Source: Nostocales cyanobacterium HT-58-2
GTDB taxonomy: Bacteria; Cyanobacteriota; Cyanobacteriia; Cyanobacteriales; Nostocaceae
DNA: 64,000 nucleotides
Assembly (NCBI GenBank): GCA_002163975.1
Contig: CP019636.1
Location: forward strand, 6,389,501 to 6,453,500
Direction of reading: 5' to 3'
In this document: one piece after another, positions 55,376 to 63,482 of the stretch
How the letters are laid out: each line of letters begins with the position of its first letter
Numbering within the stretch: the first letter of the stretch is position 1
Position numbers and translations under genes: made by a program
The notes under the pieces: generated by a model
What the model saw: the letters and a program-made list of their open reading frames with translations, nothing else
Told to the model about the DNA's origin: nothing
Database searches by the model: none

Positions 55376-56150
55376 ATGACGGCTTTCCAACGCCAGATGC
55401 TCCACTTGGGGAGCCAGCGCGTTGCCGAGCCAGTACTGCAGGAAGTGAGACCAGCGCTGCAGGAGGGGAGCCAGTCCGTTGCGGAGAGAAGTTGCAAGGA
55501 GGGTTTCCCTCCGGGCAAACTTCGGAGGGTTCCCCCCGTTGTTCAAAATAGCGTCTCCGCAAGGAGAAGGAACTGGCATTTTCCCTCCGCAGGCGACTGG
55601 CGTAAGCGCAAAGCGCACGCCTTCGGCGAACGCGGAGCGTATCCGCACCGATTCACCCGTACCCCTAACGGGGAAGCAAGCTACGCGCTAGCGTCTCCGA
55701 CAGGAGAAGGGGTCTCTCTCCGTAGGTATCTGGTGAGTCCAGTCCTGCAGGAAGTGAGACAGCGCTGCAGAAGGGTTTCCCTCCGTAGGGAACTGGCGTA
55801 AGCGCAAAGCGCACACCTTCGGCGAACGCGGAGCGTATCCGCACCGATTCACCCGTTCGCGTAGCGTCTCCGATAGGAGAAGGGCATTGGAGTTTCCCCC
55901 CCAACCCCAACGCCAGTCCGCTCAAGTCGGGAAACCCGCCCACGCGGCTGGCTCCTTCGTGGGGACCCCGAAGCCCCCGTTGTAGCGACTGGCGTGAGAC
56001 CCCTGCGTACCCTCACTGGCTCCTCCACAGGCGACTGCGCTCTTCGTAGCGGTAGCGACGTCAGGAGCGTCACCCGTACCCCTAACGGGGAAGCAAGCTA
56101 CGCAGTAGCGTCTCCGCAGGAGAAGGGCATCTCTGCTGCAGGTGGCTGCC
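55376..56150. repeat. Cluster of GC-rich mosaic dispersed repeats
   Basis: About 775 bp made of repeated modules. A 65-bp unit starting ACTGGCGTAAGCGCAAAG occurs at 55595-55659 and 55791-55855 with one mismatch. CCCGTACCCCTAACGGGG occurs near 55656 and 56074. The palindromic core GTCTCCG-AGGAGAAG occurs at least four times. Other modules are CAGCGCTGCAG, GTTTCCCTCCG and GCCAGT(A/C)CTGCAGGA. Frames of up to 141 codons across it are by-products of the repeats. The sequence is like the short repeat families of heterocystous cyanobacteria; no family name was checked. Confidence 0.8.
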
Positions 56151-56232
56151 ATGTTTCCTCCATACTCTAAACTGCTGTTCAAAAGTCAAGAGTCTGTGCT
56201 AAACCACCTTTTGACTTTCGACTTTTGACTAA

Positions 56233-56577
56233 TTACTTGCTATTTAAAATGCGAAAGTTACGGGCTTGCTGTTCTAACCTGGAGGCGAGGCGATCGCAGA
56301 CCCGGTTGCACAATTCAAAAATCATCTCATCTTCCACTCGGTAGTAGGCACAAGTTCCTTCACTGCGACGGCTGAGAATTCCTGCTTGCCACATGACCTT
56401 CAAATGCTTTGACACATTAGCCTGAGAAGTTTGTGTTGCCTCTACCAGTTCTTGCACGCATTTTTCTTCATCTCGCAGCAAATGCAACAGCCGTAGGCGC
56501 ATTGGTTCACTCAAGAGGCTAAAGTATTCAGCTACTTGTTGCACAACTTCTGGCGGTACAGGCAACGCTTGTTTCAT
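56233..56577 (-). CDS. ArsR-family transcriptional regulator
   Basis: The 114-aa protein is a winged-helix repressor: EPMRLRLLHLLRDEEKCVQELVEATQTSQANVSKHLKVMWQAGILSRR, with the recognition helix in SQANVSKHL. There is a cysteine in the KCVQEL position (often a metal or redox ligand in this family) and another in the C-terminal helix (CNRVCDRL). I use ATG 56577; GTG 56601 adds 8 residues. The ligand is unknown. Confidence 0.85.
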   Translation of the reverse strand: MKQALPVPPEVVQQVAEYFSLLSEPMRLRLLHLLRDEEKCVQELVEATQTSQANVSKHLKVMWQAGILSRRSEGTCAYYRVEDEMIFELCNRVCDRLASRLEQQARNFRILNSK

Positions 56578-56641
56578 CAGGGTAGATCCGTAAGGACTCA
56601 CTAAAAATTTAACAACGAGGCATCGATATATAGATTAATAC

Positions 56642-57187
56642 TTAATCAGGGTTAATGCGCATTAAAGGCTGACCATATTCTACAGGTTCGCCATTTTGAA
56701 CCAGAATTTCTACCACTTGTCCGGATACTTCTGATTCAATTTCATTCATCAGTTTCATTGCTTCTATGATGCATACTGTTTGACCACTCTTGACGCGATC
56801 GCCCGCTTCCACAAATGGCGCTTCGCCCGGACCAGGAGCGCGATAAAATGTTCCCACCATTGGAGAAGGGATTTCGACAAATTTCTGTTCTATAACTGAG
56901 GGAACCGAGGGTGACTGTACACCCACGGTGGTGCCGTCAAAGGCGCGAGTTGGTGAAGTTTCAGTGACTGGAGGAGGCGAGACCACCAAAGGAACAGGTG
57001 GTGGAACTGATGTCACTCCCGCACCAACCGCGCCTAATGCCACTTGACTTGCTGACAAGATTTGAGGAGTGCTGACAGCTTTACGAACCGTTAGCTCAAA
57101 GTCATCACTTTTGAGAGTGACTTCTGCAATGTCCGTTTGTGCAATAGTTGTCAATAGTTGGCGGATTTCATTAAAGTCCAATGGCAC
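56642..57187 (-). CDS. accB: Biotin carboxyl carrier protein of acetyl-CoA carboxylase
   Basis: The 181-aa protein carries the biotin of acetyl-CoA carboxylase for fatty acid synthesis. The N-terminal domain (PLDFNEIRQLLTTIAQTDIAEVTL) is followed by a Pro/Thr-rich linker and the biotinyl domain with EAMKLMNEIE. The start GTG 57187 gives the family-typical N-terminus and has GAGGT 10 nt upstream; TTG 57208 is unlikely. It lies 132 nt downstream of efp on the same strand, the usual cyanobacterial efp-accB arrangement. Confidence 0.93.
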   Translation of the reverse strand: MPLDFNEIRQLLTTIAQTDIAEVTLKSDDFELTVRKAVSTPQILSASQVALGAVGAGVTSVPPPVPLVVSPPPVTETSPTRAFDGTTVGVQSPSVPSVIEQKFVEIPSPMVGTFYRAPGPGEAPFVEAGDRVKSGQTVCIIEAMKLMNEIESEVSGQVVEILVQNGEPVEYGQPLMRINPD

Positions 57188-57319
57188 AGCTTTTCTTACC
57201 TCATGCAACTAGGGAGTAGATAAACTTTATCTAATTACAGTGAATTAGATAGTAAGGCAGGGATGTAAATCCCTGTTATAGATGAAAATCAGGATTTGCA
57301 TCTAGAGGTGAGAAGAAAG

Positions 57320-57877
57320 TTACTCCCTGCCAAGGTATGAATCGTTACGGGTGTCTATACGGATGCGTTCTCCTTGGGAAATAAACAGGGGAACCATCAC
57401 CATTGCTCCTGTTTCCACAGTTGCAGGCTTGGAACCACCAGTTGCGGTATCACCTTTGACACCTGGGTCTGTTTGCACAACTTCCAACACTACGGAGTTA
57501 GGCAGTTCTACTTCTAGGACTTGGTCGTCCCAGCGCACAACGTTGACTTCCATACCTTCTTTGAGGTATTTTACGCGATCGCCAATTTGCGATGCACTCA
57601 ATCTGCCTTCTTCATAAGTTTCCATATCCATAAAGACATATTCTTCAGCATCTTTATAGGTATGTTGCATTGTGCTTTTTTCCAGATTGGCTTGTGGAAC
57701 TGTTTCACCTGCACGGAAGGTTTTTTCCATCACATTCCCACTCTGGACATTTTTGAGCTTTGTCCGCACAAAGGCGGAACCTTTTCCTGGCTTAACGTGG
57801 AGGAATTCCACGACTCGCCATACAGACCCATCTAATACAATGGAAACACCAGGTCGAAAATCGTTACTGGAGATCAT
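57320..57877 (-). CDS. efp: Elongation factor P
   Basis: The 185-aa protein rescues ribosomes stalled at proline stretches. Domain I has the tip loop VKPGKGSAFVR with Lys32, the site modified in many bacteria. Domains II and III follow (YVFMDMETYEE, VVQTDPGVKGDTATGGSKPATVETG). ATG 57877 gives the usual MISSNDFRPGV start; the frame extends four codons further. It lies upstream of accB. Confidence 0.95.
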   Translation of the reverse strand: MISSNDFRPGVSIVLDGSVWRVVEFLHVKPGKGSAFVRTKLKNVQSGNVMEKTFRAGETVPQANLEKSTMQHTYKDAEEYVFMDMETYEEGRLSASQIGDRVKYLKEGMEVNVVRWDDQVLEVELPNSVVLEVVQTDPGVKGDTATGGSKPATVETGAMVMVPLFISQGERIRIDTRNDSYLGRE

Positions 57878-58072
57878 GAAGCTTTTCAAATATTGGGAGA
57901 CAATCGGGATTTATTTTAACCCTCAATAGGAGTAATTAGTCATGAGTTCTTGGTTATTAGTGATTAGTACTTAGTCACTAGACCATAGTCATAAAGTCCA
58001 GACTCAGGGGTTATTCTCTCCACTTTCCCATCTTCCCATGACTTTGTTGGTCTGTTATGTAGCAACATACTG

Positions 58073-58165
58073 TCAACTGCTACGGCTAAAAAAGATGGCA
58101 GCAATAACAATTAGACCTAAAAGTGCTAAAGGTATCCAGAGGTTAGGAATATCCGATGAACTCAT
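58073..58165 (-). CDS. Possible 30-aa membrane peptide
   Basis: ATG 58165 opens a 30-codon frame: a short polar start (MSSSDIPNLW) and a single hydrophobic helix (IPLALLGLIVIAAIFF), ending SRSS. Size and shape recall small photosynthetic membrane subunits, but it does not match any I know (PetL, PetM, PetN, PsaM, Psb30). No clear ribosome-binding site is present. It is on the same strand as efp, 196 nt upstream of it. Confidence 0.35.
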   Translation of the reverse strand: MSSSDIPNLWIPLALLGLIVIAAIFFSRSS

Positions 58166-58346
58166 GAGCTATGAAAAACAAAATTAAAAATTGTTTTATT
58201 TATCATAAGCTCGCATTACGATGCCTGTGGTCCGTAGGGTGGGCATTGCTTTATAAATTTATTGTTGTAGGATCTACTTTTCTTAGAACAATTCTCACCC
58301 TACCTCTGGAAAATTAATTCTACAGCAGAGGTGGAAGAATGCTTTT

Positions 58347-58375
58347 ATACTCCTTTTAGGGAGTATTCCCTTTTT
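58347..58375 (+). terminator. Terminator-like hairpin in the leader of the fusion gene
   Basis: ATACTCC (58347-58353) and GGAGTAT (58360-58366) form a perfect stem with a 6-nt loop, followed by TCCC and five T (58371-58375). It lies 33 nt before ATG 58408, so it could end upstream transcription or attenuate the downstream gene. Confidence 0.5.
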
Positions 58376-58407
58376 ATGGCAGCCTTGCCCAGAGGGAGAA
58401 TCGAAGC

Positions 58408-60966
58408 ATGACATCTCCAGAAATAGAAATATGGCTACAAGAACGCACGGCTTTAGGAATTCTGTCTCCTGAACCCTTGAATGCGATCGCCCAAGTTATC
58501 GAAAAACAAGTTGTCCCAGCAAATGACTGTCTAGTTACTGAAGGGACTCCCCCAGAAGCGCTGTACATTCTCCAACAAGGTCAGTTGGAAAGTGATAGCG
58601 CTAACAAAAACAACCCAACCTTGGCTGTTGGTTTCCTCCCCGGAGCAGTCATTCACCTGCAAGAACTCCTGTTGGATGAATTGGCTCAGTGTACAATCAC
58701 AACAGTCACGGAATGCCATTTGTGGGTTGTGCCTGCGGCAAAGTTTCGAGAAGTCGTCAGCGAGTATCCTGAAATTGCTCAGGCTTTTTCTCGCCAAATG
58801 GCTCAAGAATTGGCTCAACTGACATCTGCTCTGACTTATGAACAAGAACGTTCTACAGCGCTGCGACCATATTTAGTTCCCAAGGCGGAACGCGGAATTG
58901 TAGGGACAAGTCGTTATGCTGTACGTTTGAGACAAGAAATTCGAGAAGCTGCTGATGAGCGTAAGTCTGTGTTGATTTTCGGCGAACCAGGGTTAGGAAA
59001 AGACATCATAGCTGCCCTCATCCACTTTGGTTCCAAACAGCGGCGAGAACCAATTATTAAAGTCAACTGTGGTATTCTCCAGACAAGTGGTGCTGATTTG
59101 TTTGGACGCGCCGGGGGCAAACCAGGACTGCTGGAATGGCTAGGAGAAGGGACTTTAGTTCTTAACAATATTCAAGAAACCCCCCCAGAGTTGTTGCCGG
59201 CGTTAGCAGATTTGCTAAAAACAGGCAAATACACTCCAGTCAGCCGTTCGGGAGAACCAACTCCTGAACCTCGCGTCAGTCATGCTCGTATTTTGATAGT
59301 TGCAGAAAAAACTCAATCCAAAATTGAACGCTGTGTTGGTCGTATTATCAAAGTACCACCGCTGCGGGTACGAAAAGCTGACATTAAAGCACAGGTGGAA
59401 TATTACATCAGTTTATACACGCGCTCAAGAGGTATTGCACGACCAAAAGTGACGCCAGAAGCTTTGCGTCGGCTGCAATCTTATGATTTTCCTGGCAACT
59501 TAAAAGAGTTGCAAAATCTGGTGGAACGGGCAGTTGTCCAAGCTGGAGAGGCGCAAGAACTCACAGAAGAAATTTTCTGGTCAGCAGACACCAAGAAAAA
59601 GCAATTTCGAGTGAATCTTTTAAATGCCTATCCTAGTTTGCGGAAGTTTCTTCGCAGTCCTTGGTGGCCTGATCGCATTAACTATGGTTTTACTTTAACA
59701 GCGTTTGCCATCCTTGTAGGTGTGCTATTTGTTGGTCCGCAAACACGCGATCGCAATTTTGCTTTAAATCTCTTTTGGGCTTGGTGGTGGCCATTTTTTC
59801 TACTGGCATTTCCCTTTTTAGGTCGCGTTTGGTGCGCTGTTTGTCCCTTCATGATTTATGGGGACATCACACAAAAATTATCCCAAAAGTTCTTTCCTCG
59901 ACAACTTAAACGTTGGCCCAGACAGCAAGCTGAAAAATGGGGTGGATGGTTTCTCTTTGGTTTGTTTACCCTCATTTTCTTGTGGGAAGAACTTTGGAAT
60001 TTAGAAAATACAGCATATCTTTCTGGTTGTTTGCTGCTATTAATTACTGCTGGGGCAATGATATTCTCTACCATTTTTGAGCGGCGATTTTGGTGTCGAT
60101 ATCTTTGCCCCATTGGTGGAATGAATGGTTTATTTGCCAAACTTTCCATGACAGAATTACGAGCGCAACAAGGTATCTGTTCTGCCACTTGTACCACATA
60201 TCAATGCTACAAAGGTGGACCACAAAAAGGCGAGGGGATGGAAACTGGAGGGTGTCCGTTGTACTCTCACCCAGCGCAGTTGGAAGACAACAAGGACTGC
60301 GTGCTGTGCATGACTTGTTTGAAAGCCTGTCCTCATCGTTCTGTTGAGTTTAATTTACGTCCTCCTGGAATTGAACTGTGGACAACTCATGTACCCCATA
60401 GTTATGAAATAGCACTGTTGTTTTTACTATTGGGGGGAATCTTCCTGCATCGTTTACCAGAATTACAATCTTGGCTAGGGTTGCATTTGGATTTAACCCA
60501 ATTTTTGCCCCACTTGGGATTATCGTTGCTAGCCTTGATTGTCCCAGTGGCTATCCCTTTTTTGGCATATGGGGTGATGCAAATATTGTATGTCAGTAAC
60601 AAAGGTTTAAAATCTACTCAGCAAAATCCTAAACCGCGACGATTTATAGAACTTGCCTATGGCTACTTACCACTCGTGCTAGGAGGAAACTTAGCTCATT
60701 ATTTGCGTTTGGGTTTGGGGGAAGGAGGGCGCATTCTTCCCGTAACTTTTGCGACTTTCGGTTTGAATGGTGAACAATTACCTATATTAGTGGCTCATCC
60801 AGCAGTCATTGCCTTTTTGCAGGGTGTCACCCTGATTTTTTCAGTCCTGTTAACAGTAGTGTTGACACAAAAAATCGCTCGTCAACCGATGCGTTCCCTG
60901 TTTTGGCAACACCTGGCAACTGTAGGTCTAGCAATCAGTATGTGGGCAATTATTGTAACTAAGTAA
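58408..60966 (+). CDS. cNMP-binding, NtrC-like AAA+ and Fe-S membrane fusion protein
   Basis: The 852-aa protein joins three units. Residues 10-150 resemble a cNMP-binding/Crp-type sensor. Residues about 163-395 are an NtrC-type AAA+ domain with Walker A GEPGLGKD (192-199), but Walker B reads LVLNNIQ instead of LDEI and the sigma-54 contact GAFTGA is missing. From about 425 there are several membrane helices with NapH/CcoG-like cysteine groups (WCAVCPF, CRYLCPIGG) and a ferredoxin motif CVLCMTCLKACPH. Cyanobacteria lack sigma-54, so an electron-transfer protein with a regulatory head is likelier than a transcription activator. AGGGAGA supports the start. Confidence 0.88.
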   Translation: MTSPEIEIWLQERTALGILSPEPLNAIAQVIEKQVVPANDCLVTEGTPPEALYILQQGQLESDSANKNNPTLAVGFLPGAVIHLQELLLDELAQCTITTVTECHLWVVPAAKFREVVSEYPEIAQAFSRQMAQELAQLTSALTYEQERSTALRPYLVPKAERGIVGTSRYAVRLRQEIREAADERKSVLIFGEPGLGKDIIAALIHFGSKQRREPIIKVNCGILQTSGADLFGRAGGKPGLLEWLGEGTLVLNNIQETPPELLPALADLLKTGKYTPVSRSGEPTPEPRVSHARILIVAEKTQSKIERCVGRIIKVPPLRVRKADIKAQVEYYISLYTRSRGIARPKVTPEALRRLQSYDFPGNLKELQNLVERAVVQAGEAQELTEEIFWSADTKKKQFRVNLLNAYPSLRKFLRSPWWPDRINYGFTLTAFAILVGVLFVGPQTRDRNFALNLFWAWWWPFFLLAFPFLGRVWCAVCPFMIYGDITQKLSQKFFPRQLKRWPRQQAEKWGGWFLFGLFTLIFLWEELWNLENTAYLSGCLLLLITAGAMIFSTIFERRFWCRYLCPIGGMNGLFAKLSMTELRAQQGICSATCTTYQCYKGGPQKGEGMETGGCPLYSHPAQLEDNKDCVLCMTCLKACPHRSVEFNLRPPGIELWTTHVPHSYEIALLFLLLGGIFLHRLPELQSWLGLHLDLTQFLPHLGLSLLALIVPVAIPFLAYGVMQILYVSNKGLKSTQQNPKPRRFIELAYGYLPLVLGGNLAHYLRLGLGEGGRILPVTFATFGLNGEQLPILVAHPAVIAFLQGVTLIFSVLLTVVLTQKIARQPMRSLFWQHLATVGLAISMWAIIVTK

Positions 60967-61039
60967 TGTGAGTGGTTACGAGTTAGTAGATAGTAGTTAT
61001 TGGTTAAGAACAACCAACAACTCATAATCATAACCAAAT

Positions 61040-62221
61040 ATGGGAAGTTTTTTAGAACCACCACGATTACGCATCCACGAAGACAGTGAAGGAGAAAGAC
61101 GCGCTACTTGGCTAGAACTTTTTTATGATTTGGTGTTTGTAGTTGCGGTCTCTCAAGTCGCCCACTATCTTCATGATCATGTTTCACTATCGGGAGTGTT
61201 GGGCTTTGTCGCTCTTTTTATACCTATCTGGTGGTCTTGGATTGGCACTACGTTCTATGCGAACCGCTTTGATAGCGACGACATAGGAAGGCGCTTGTTC
61301 ACCAGTTTACATATGCTCACAGCGGCTGCAATGGCTGTCAATATCCACCATGGTTTGGATGAAAGTTCCGCTGGTTTTGCTTTTGCGTATGCTCTCGGTC
61401 GTGTTGTGCTTGTGATTGAATACGTCCGTGCCGGACAGCACATTCCTCAAGCGCGTCCCCTGACAAATTGTTACGCCACAGGTTTTTCCATAGCCGCCTT
61501 TTTCTGGTTAGTGTCTATATTTGTACCCATTCCCTGGCGTTTTTTATTGTGGACATTGGGACTCATCATTGACTTTGCCACTCCTCTGTCGGCACGCAAG
61601 TTACAGCTACAACTACCACCCCACCCCTCCCACTTGCCCGAGCGTTTTGGGTTATTTACTATTATTGTGTTGGGCGAAGCAATTATCGCAGTGGTCGATG
61701 GCGTCTCTCAGCAGCAATGGGATGTTTTGACTGTGGTTTCTGCTGTGTTCGGTTTAGGTATTGCTTTAAGCCTTTGGTGGGTCTATTTTGATAACCTTGG
61801 TGGCACGCCTATTCAAAGGGCGCAAACAGAGGGAAGAATAGTCGTTATGAATATATGGCTTTACACTCATCTACCCCTCGTTATTGGCATTGCTGCTTCT
61901 GGAGTCGCTGTAGAACTTGTGTTGATGAGCAAGCCAATGCTAGCGCTTTCTGATTCTGTTCGATGGCTATTTTGTGGCTCTGTTGCTTTGTGCTACCTTG
62001 CGTTAGGTATTCTGCATCGCCTGGGAGTCATCCTCTACTGTAAAATTCGTACCAAGTATAGAGTTGGGGCAGCGGTTGTTGTGCTTTTGATTGCCATTTT
62101 TGGCAAAAGCTTGATTCCTGTTGCAGTCATTGGACTGGTCGCCTTAGTCTGTGCTGTACAGATTGTGCAAGATTTGTCTCAGAGTCGTCCTACAACTCGC
62201 TTGGTTGACCCAGAAATTTAG
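61040..62221 (+). CDS. Low temperature requirement protein A (LtrA)
   Basis: The 393-aa protein has about 10 membrane helices and the LtrA signature at the start: ATWLELFYDLVFVVAVSQVAHYL, IWWSWIGTTFYANRFD, and later RFGLFTIIVLGEAIIAVV. LtrA was first described in Listeria growth at low temperature; the molecular role is not known. It follows the fusion gene by 73 nt but no functional link is evident. Confidence 0.88.
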   Translation: MGSFLEPPRLRIHEDSEGERRATWLELFYDLVFVVAVSQVAHYLHDHVSLSGVLGFVALFIPIWWSWIGTTFYANRFDSDDIGRRLFTSLHMLTAAAMAVNIHHGLDESSAGFAFAYALGRVVLVIEYVRAGQHIPQARPLTNCYATGFSIAAFFWLVSIFVPIPWRFLLWTLGLIIDFATPLSARKLQLQLPPHPSHLPERFGLFTIIVLGEAIIAVVDGVSQQQWDVLTVVSAVFGLGIALSLWWVYFDNLGGTPIQRAQTEGRIVVMNIWLYTHLPLVIGIAASGVAVELVLMSKPMLALSDSVRWLFCGSVALCYLALGILHRLGVILYCKIRTKYRVGAAVVVLLIAIFGKSLIPVAVIGLVALVCAVQIVQDLSQSRPTTRLVDPEI

Positions 62222-62317
62222 TCGCAGTGCAAGCCCCCTATTTCAGAATGGGTATGGCTTGCTTTAAAATCAGTATTAATACTCAAAAATGAGCAGTGTT
62301 AGATTTAGTAATTAAGT

Positions 62318-62953
62318 ATGAATACTTCCATGAGAGATATTATTACTGTCTACATTTGGCTTCCCAAGGATTTTTTAGGTCACGCTTCTATACAGGTAGG
62401 AGTAGATACTTATATAAGCTTTTGGCCTAACAAAGAAGTTATAAATTACTCATCAAGCGAGAATAGAAAAAATATATTTAATTCTAAAAATCAAAATATT
62501 AATCAATTGTTATTGCAGCATTTAATTAACATTAGAAGTGAGAGTTACGAAGAAGATTGTTTGATTTTAGGTAAAGATGGTTCTAAAAGAGTTGCTGACT
62601 GCAAAGTTGAGTTATTGAATCTTCCGAAAGAACCGATTAAAACATTTTGGAGAGAATTTCGAAATCAACAACTTTCCTACCATTTGGTAAAAAGAAACTG
62701 CTCTTCAGTCGTTGCGGAAGCTATAAATGAAGGTTGGAAAGCTTATATTTCTTCTGGAAAACAAACAGTCAATAATTCTTGGGGAGATTTTGAAACGGTA
62801 GCAGAATATGAAAAGGATTTTGAAGCTTTAAGCTTCACAACAGCTGCATTAAATTTAGGTAGATGGCTTTTTTGGTCTCCAAAACAAGTTTTACTTTATG
62901 CACAAATGGTCAAAAGATTAACAGATGGGGCACAAGCGAAAGCCTGTCTCTAA
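62318..62953 (+). CDS. Putative papain-like (permuted NlpC/P60-type) protein
   Basis: The 211-aa protein was not recognised as a named family. GHASIQVG (His22) followed by SFWP, and later YHLVKRNCSSVVAEAI (Cys128 after Asn127), give the His-then-Cys order of permuted papain-like folds such as LRAT, PPPDE and YiiX. A hydrophobic segment (LNLGRWLFW) lies near the C-terminus. The gene is more A+T-rich than its neighbours. A hydrolase or acyltransferase, perhaps a toxin effector, is an inference from these motifs only. Confidence 0.5.
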   Translation: MNTSMRDIITVYIWLPKDFLGHASIQVGVDTYISFWPNKEVINYSSSENRKNIFNSKNQNINQLLLQHLINIRSESYEEDCLILGKDGSKRVADCKVELLNLPKEPIKTFWREFRNQQLSYHLVKRNCSSVVAEAINEGWKAYISSGKQTVNNSWGDFETVAEYEKDFEALSFTTAALNLGRWLFWSPKQVLLYAQMVKRLTDGAQAKACL

Positions 62954-63482
62954 AATCTCATTCATTTCATATCGAGTGCTGAGAGTCACTTAATCTGCAA
63001 TTGCCCACCGTATAATTGTATGTAATTAAGCGCTCAAGACCTTATGACTCTTGAGCTTTGACTCTTGACTCTTACCTTTTGCAATCTTTTGACGCCTAAG
63101 CGTCCTGAAGTCCGGGGATTCTTGGCTCAATGGGAGTCCAGCGACTTTACCCTCACAAAAATTCACTGCGATGCGCCCCACCGCTGTATGGATAGAGAAA
63201 ATTCCTTTTGCTCCCCAGAAGCCAAAACTTTCTCAGGAAACTACGCCCATTGCCAGACCAGTTCCTCCGGAGCAGCGCGAGACTCTGGCTGTGTAGCTAG
63301 TTATTCTATTGTATCAAAAGTCACCCTGGAAGGGCGAAGCTTGTATCCCATATTTTTGGTCAAAGTGTCTTAAAATTTGAGCTTATCGTGTTGTCAGCTA
63401 CAGTTCTGCCATAGATAAGTGGGCAAGAATGGGAATAAATCTTTAATAATGCAGCTTTTCCCGTAAGTCATGCTGCCATTAC
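62954..63482. other. Gene-free region with IS200/IS605-like remnant
   Basis: No supported gene. GACGC/GCGTC (63091-63104) with CCTGAAGTCCGGGGATTC, and CCCT/AGGG (63324-63334) followed by GAAGCTTGTATCCC, resemble end sequences of IS1341-type elements, as at 42738-43170. A 102-aa frame across it has no recognisable domain. Confidence 0.35.

Noticed and set aside
55376..55801. 141-codon frame and several overlapping frames in the repeat cluster
   Set aside because: They are made entirely of shuffled GC-rich repeat modules, read in several frames and both strands; no domain or codon bias supports them.
58408..60966. Sigma-54-dependent activator call for the fusion protein
   Set aside because: The GAFTGA motif and Walker B acidic pair are absent and cyanobacteria have no sigma-54, so a transcription-activator function is not supported.
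63065..63373. 102-codon plus-strand frame near the right edge
   Set aside because: It crosses IS200/IS605-like end sequences and lacks any domain, so it is likely a remnant.
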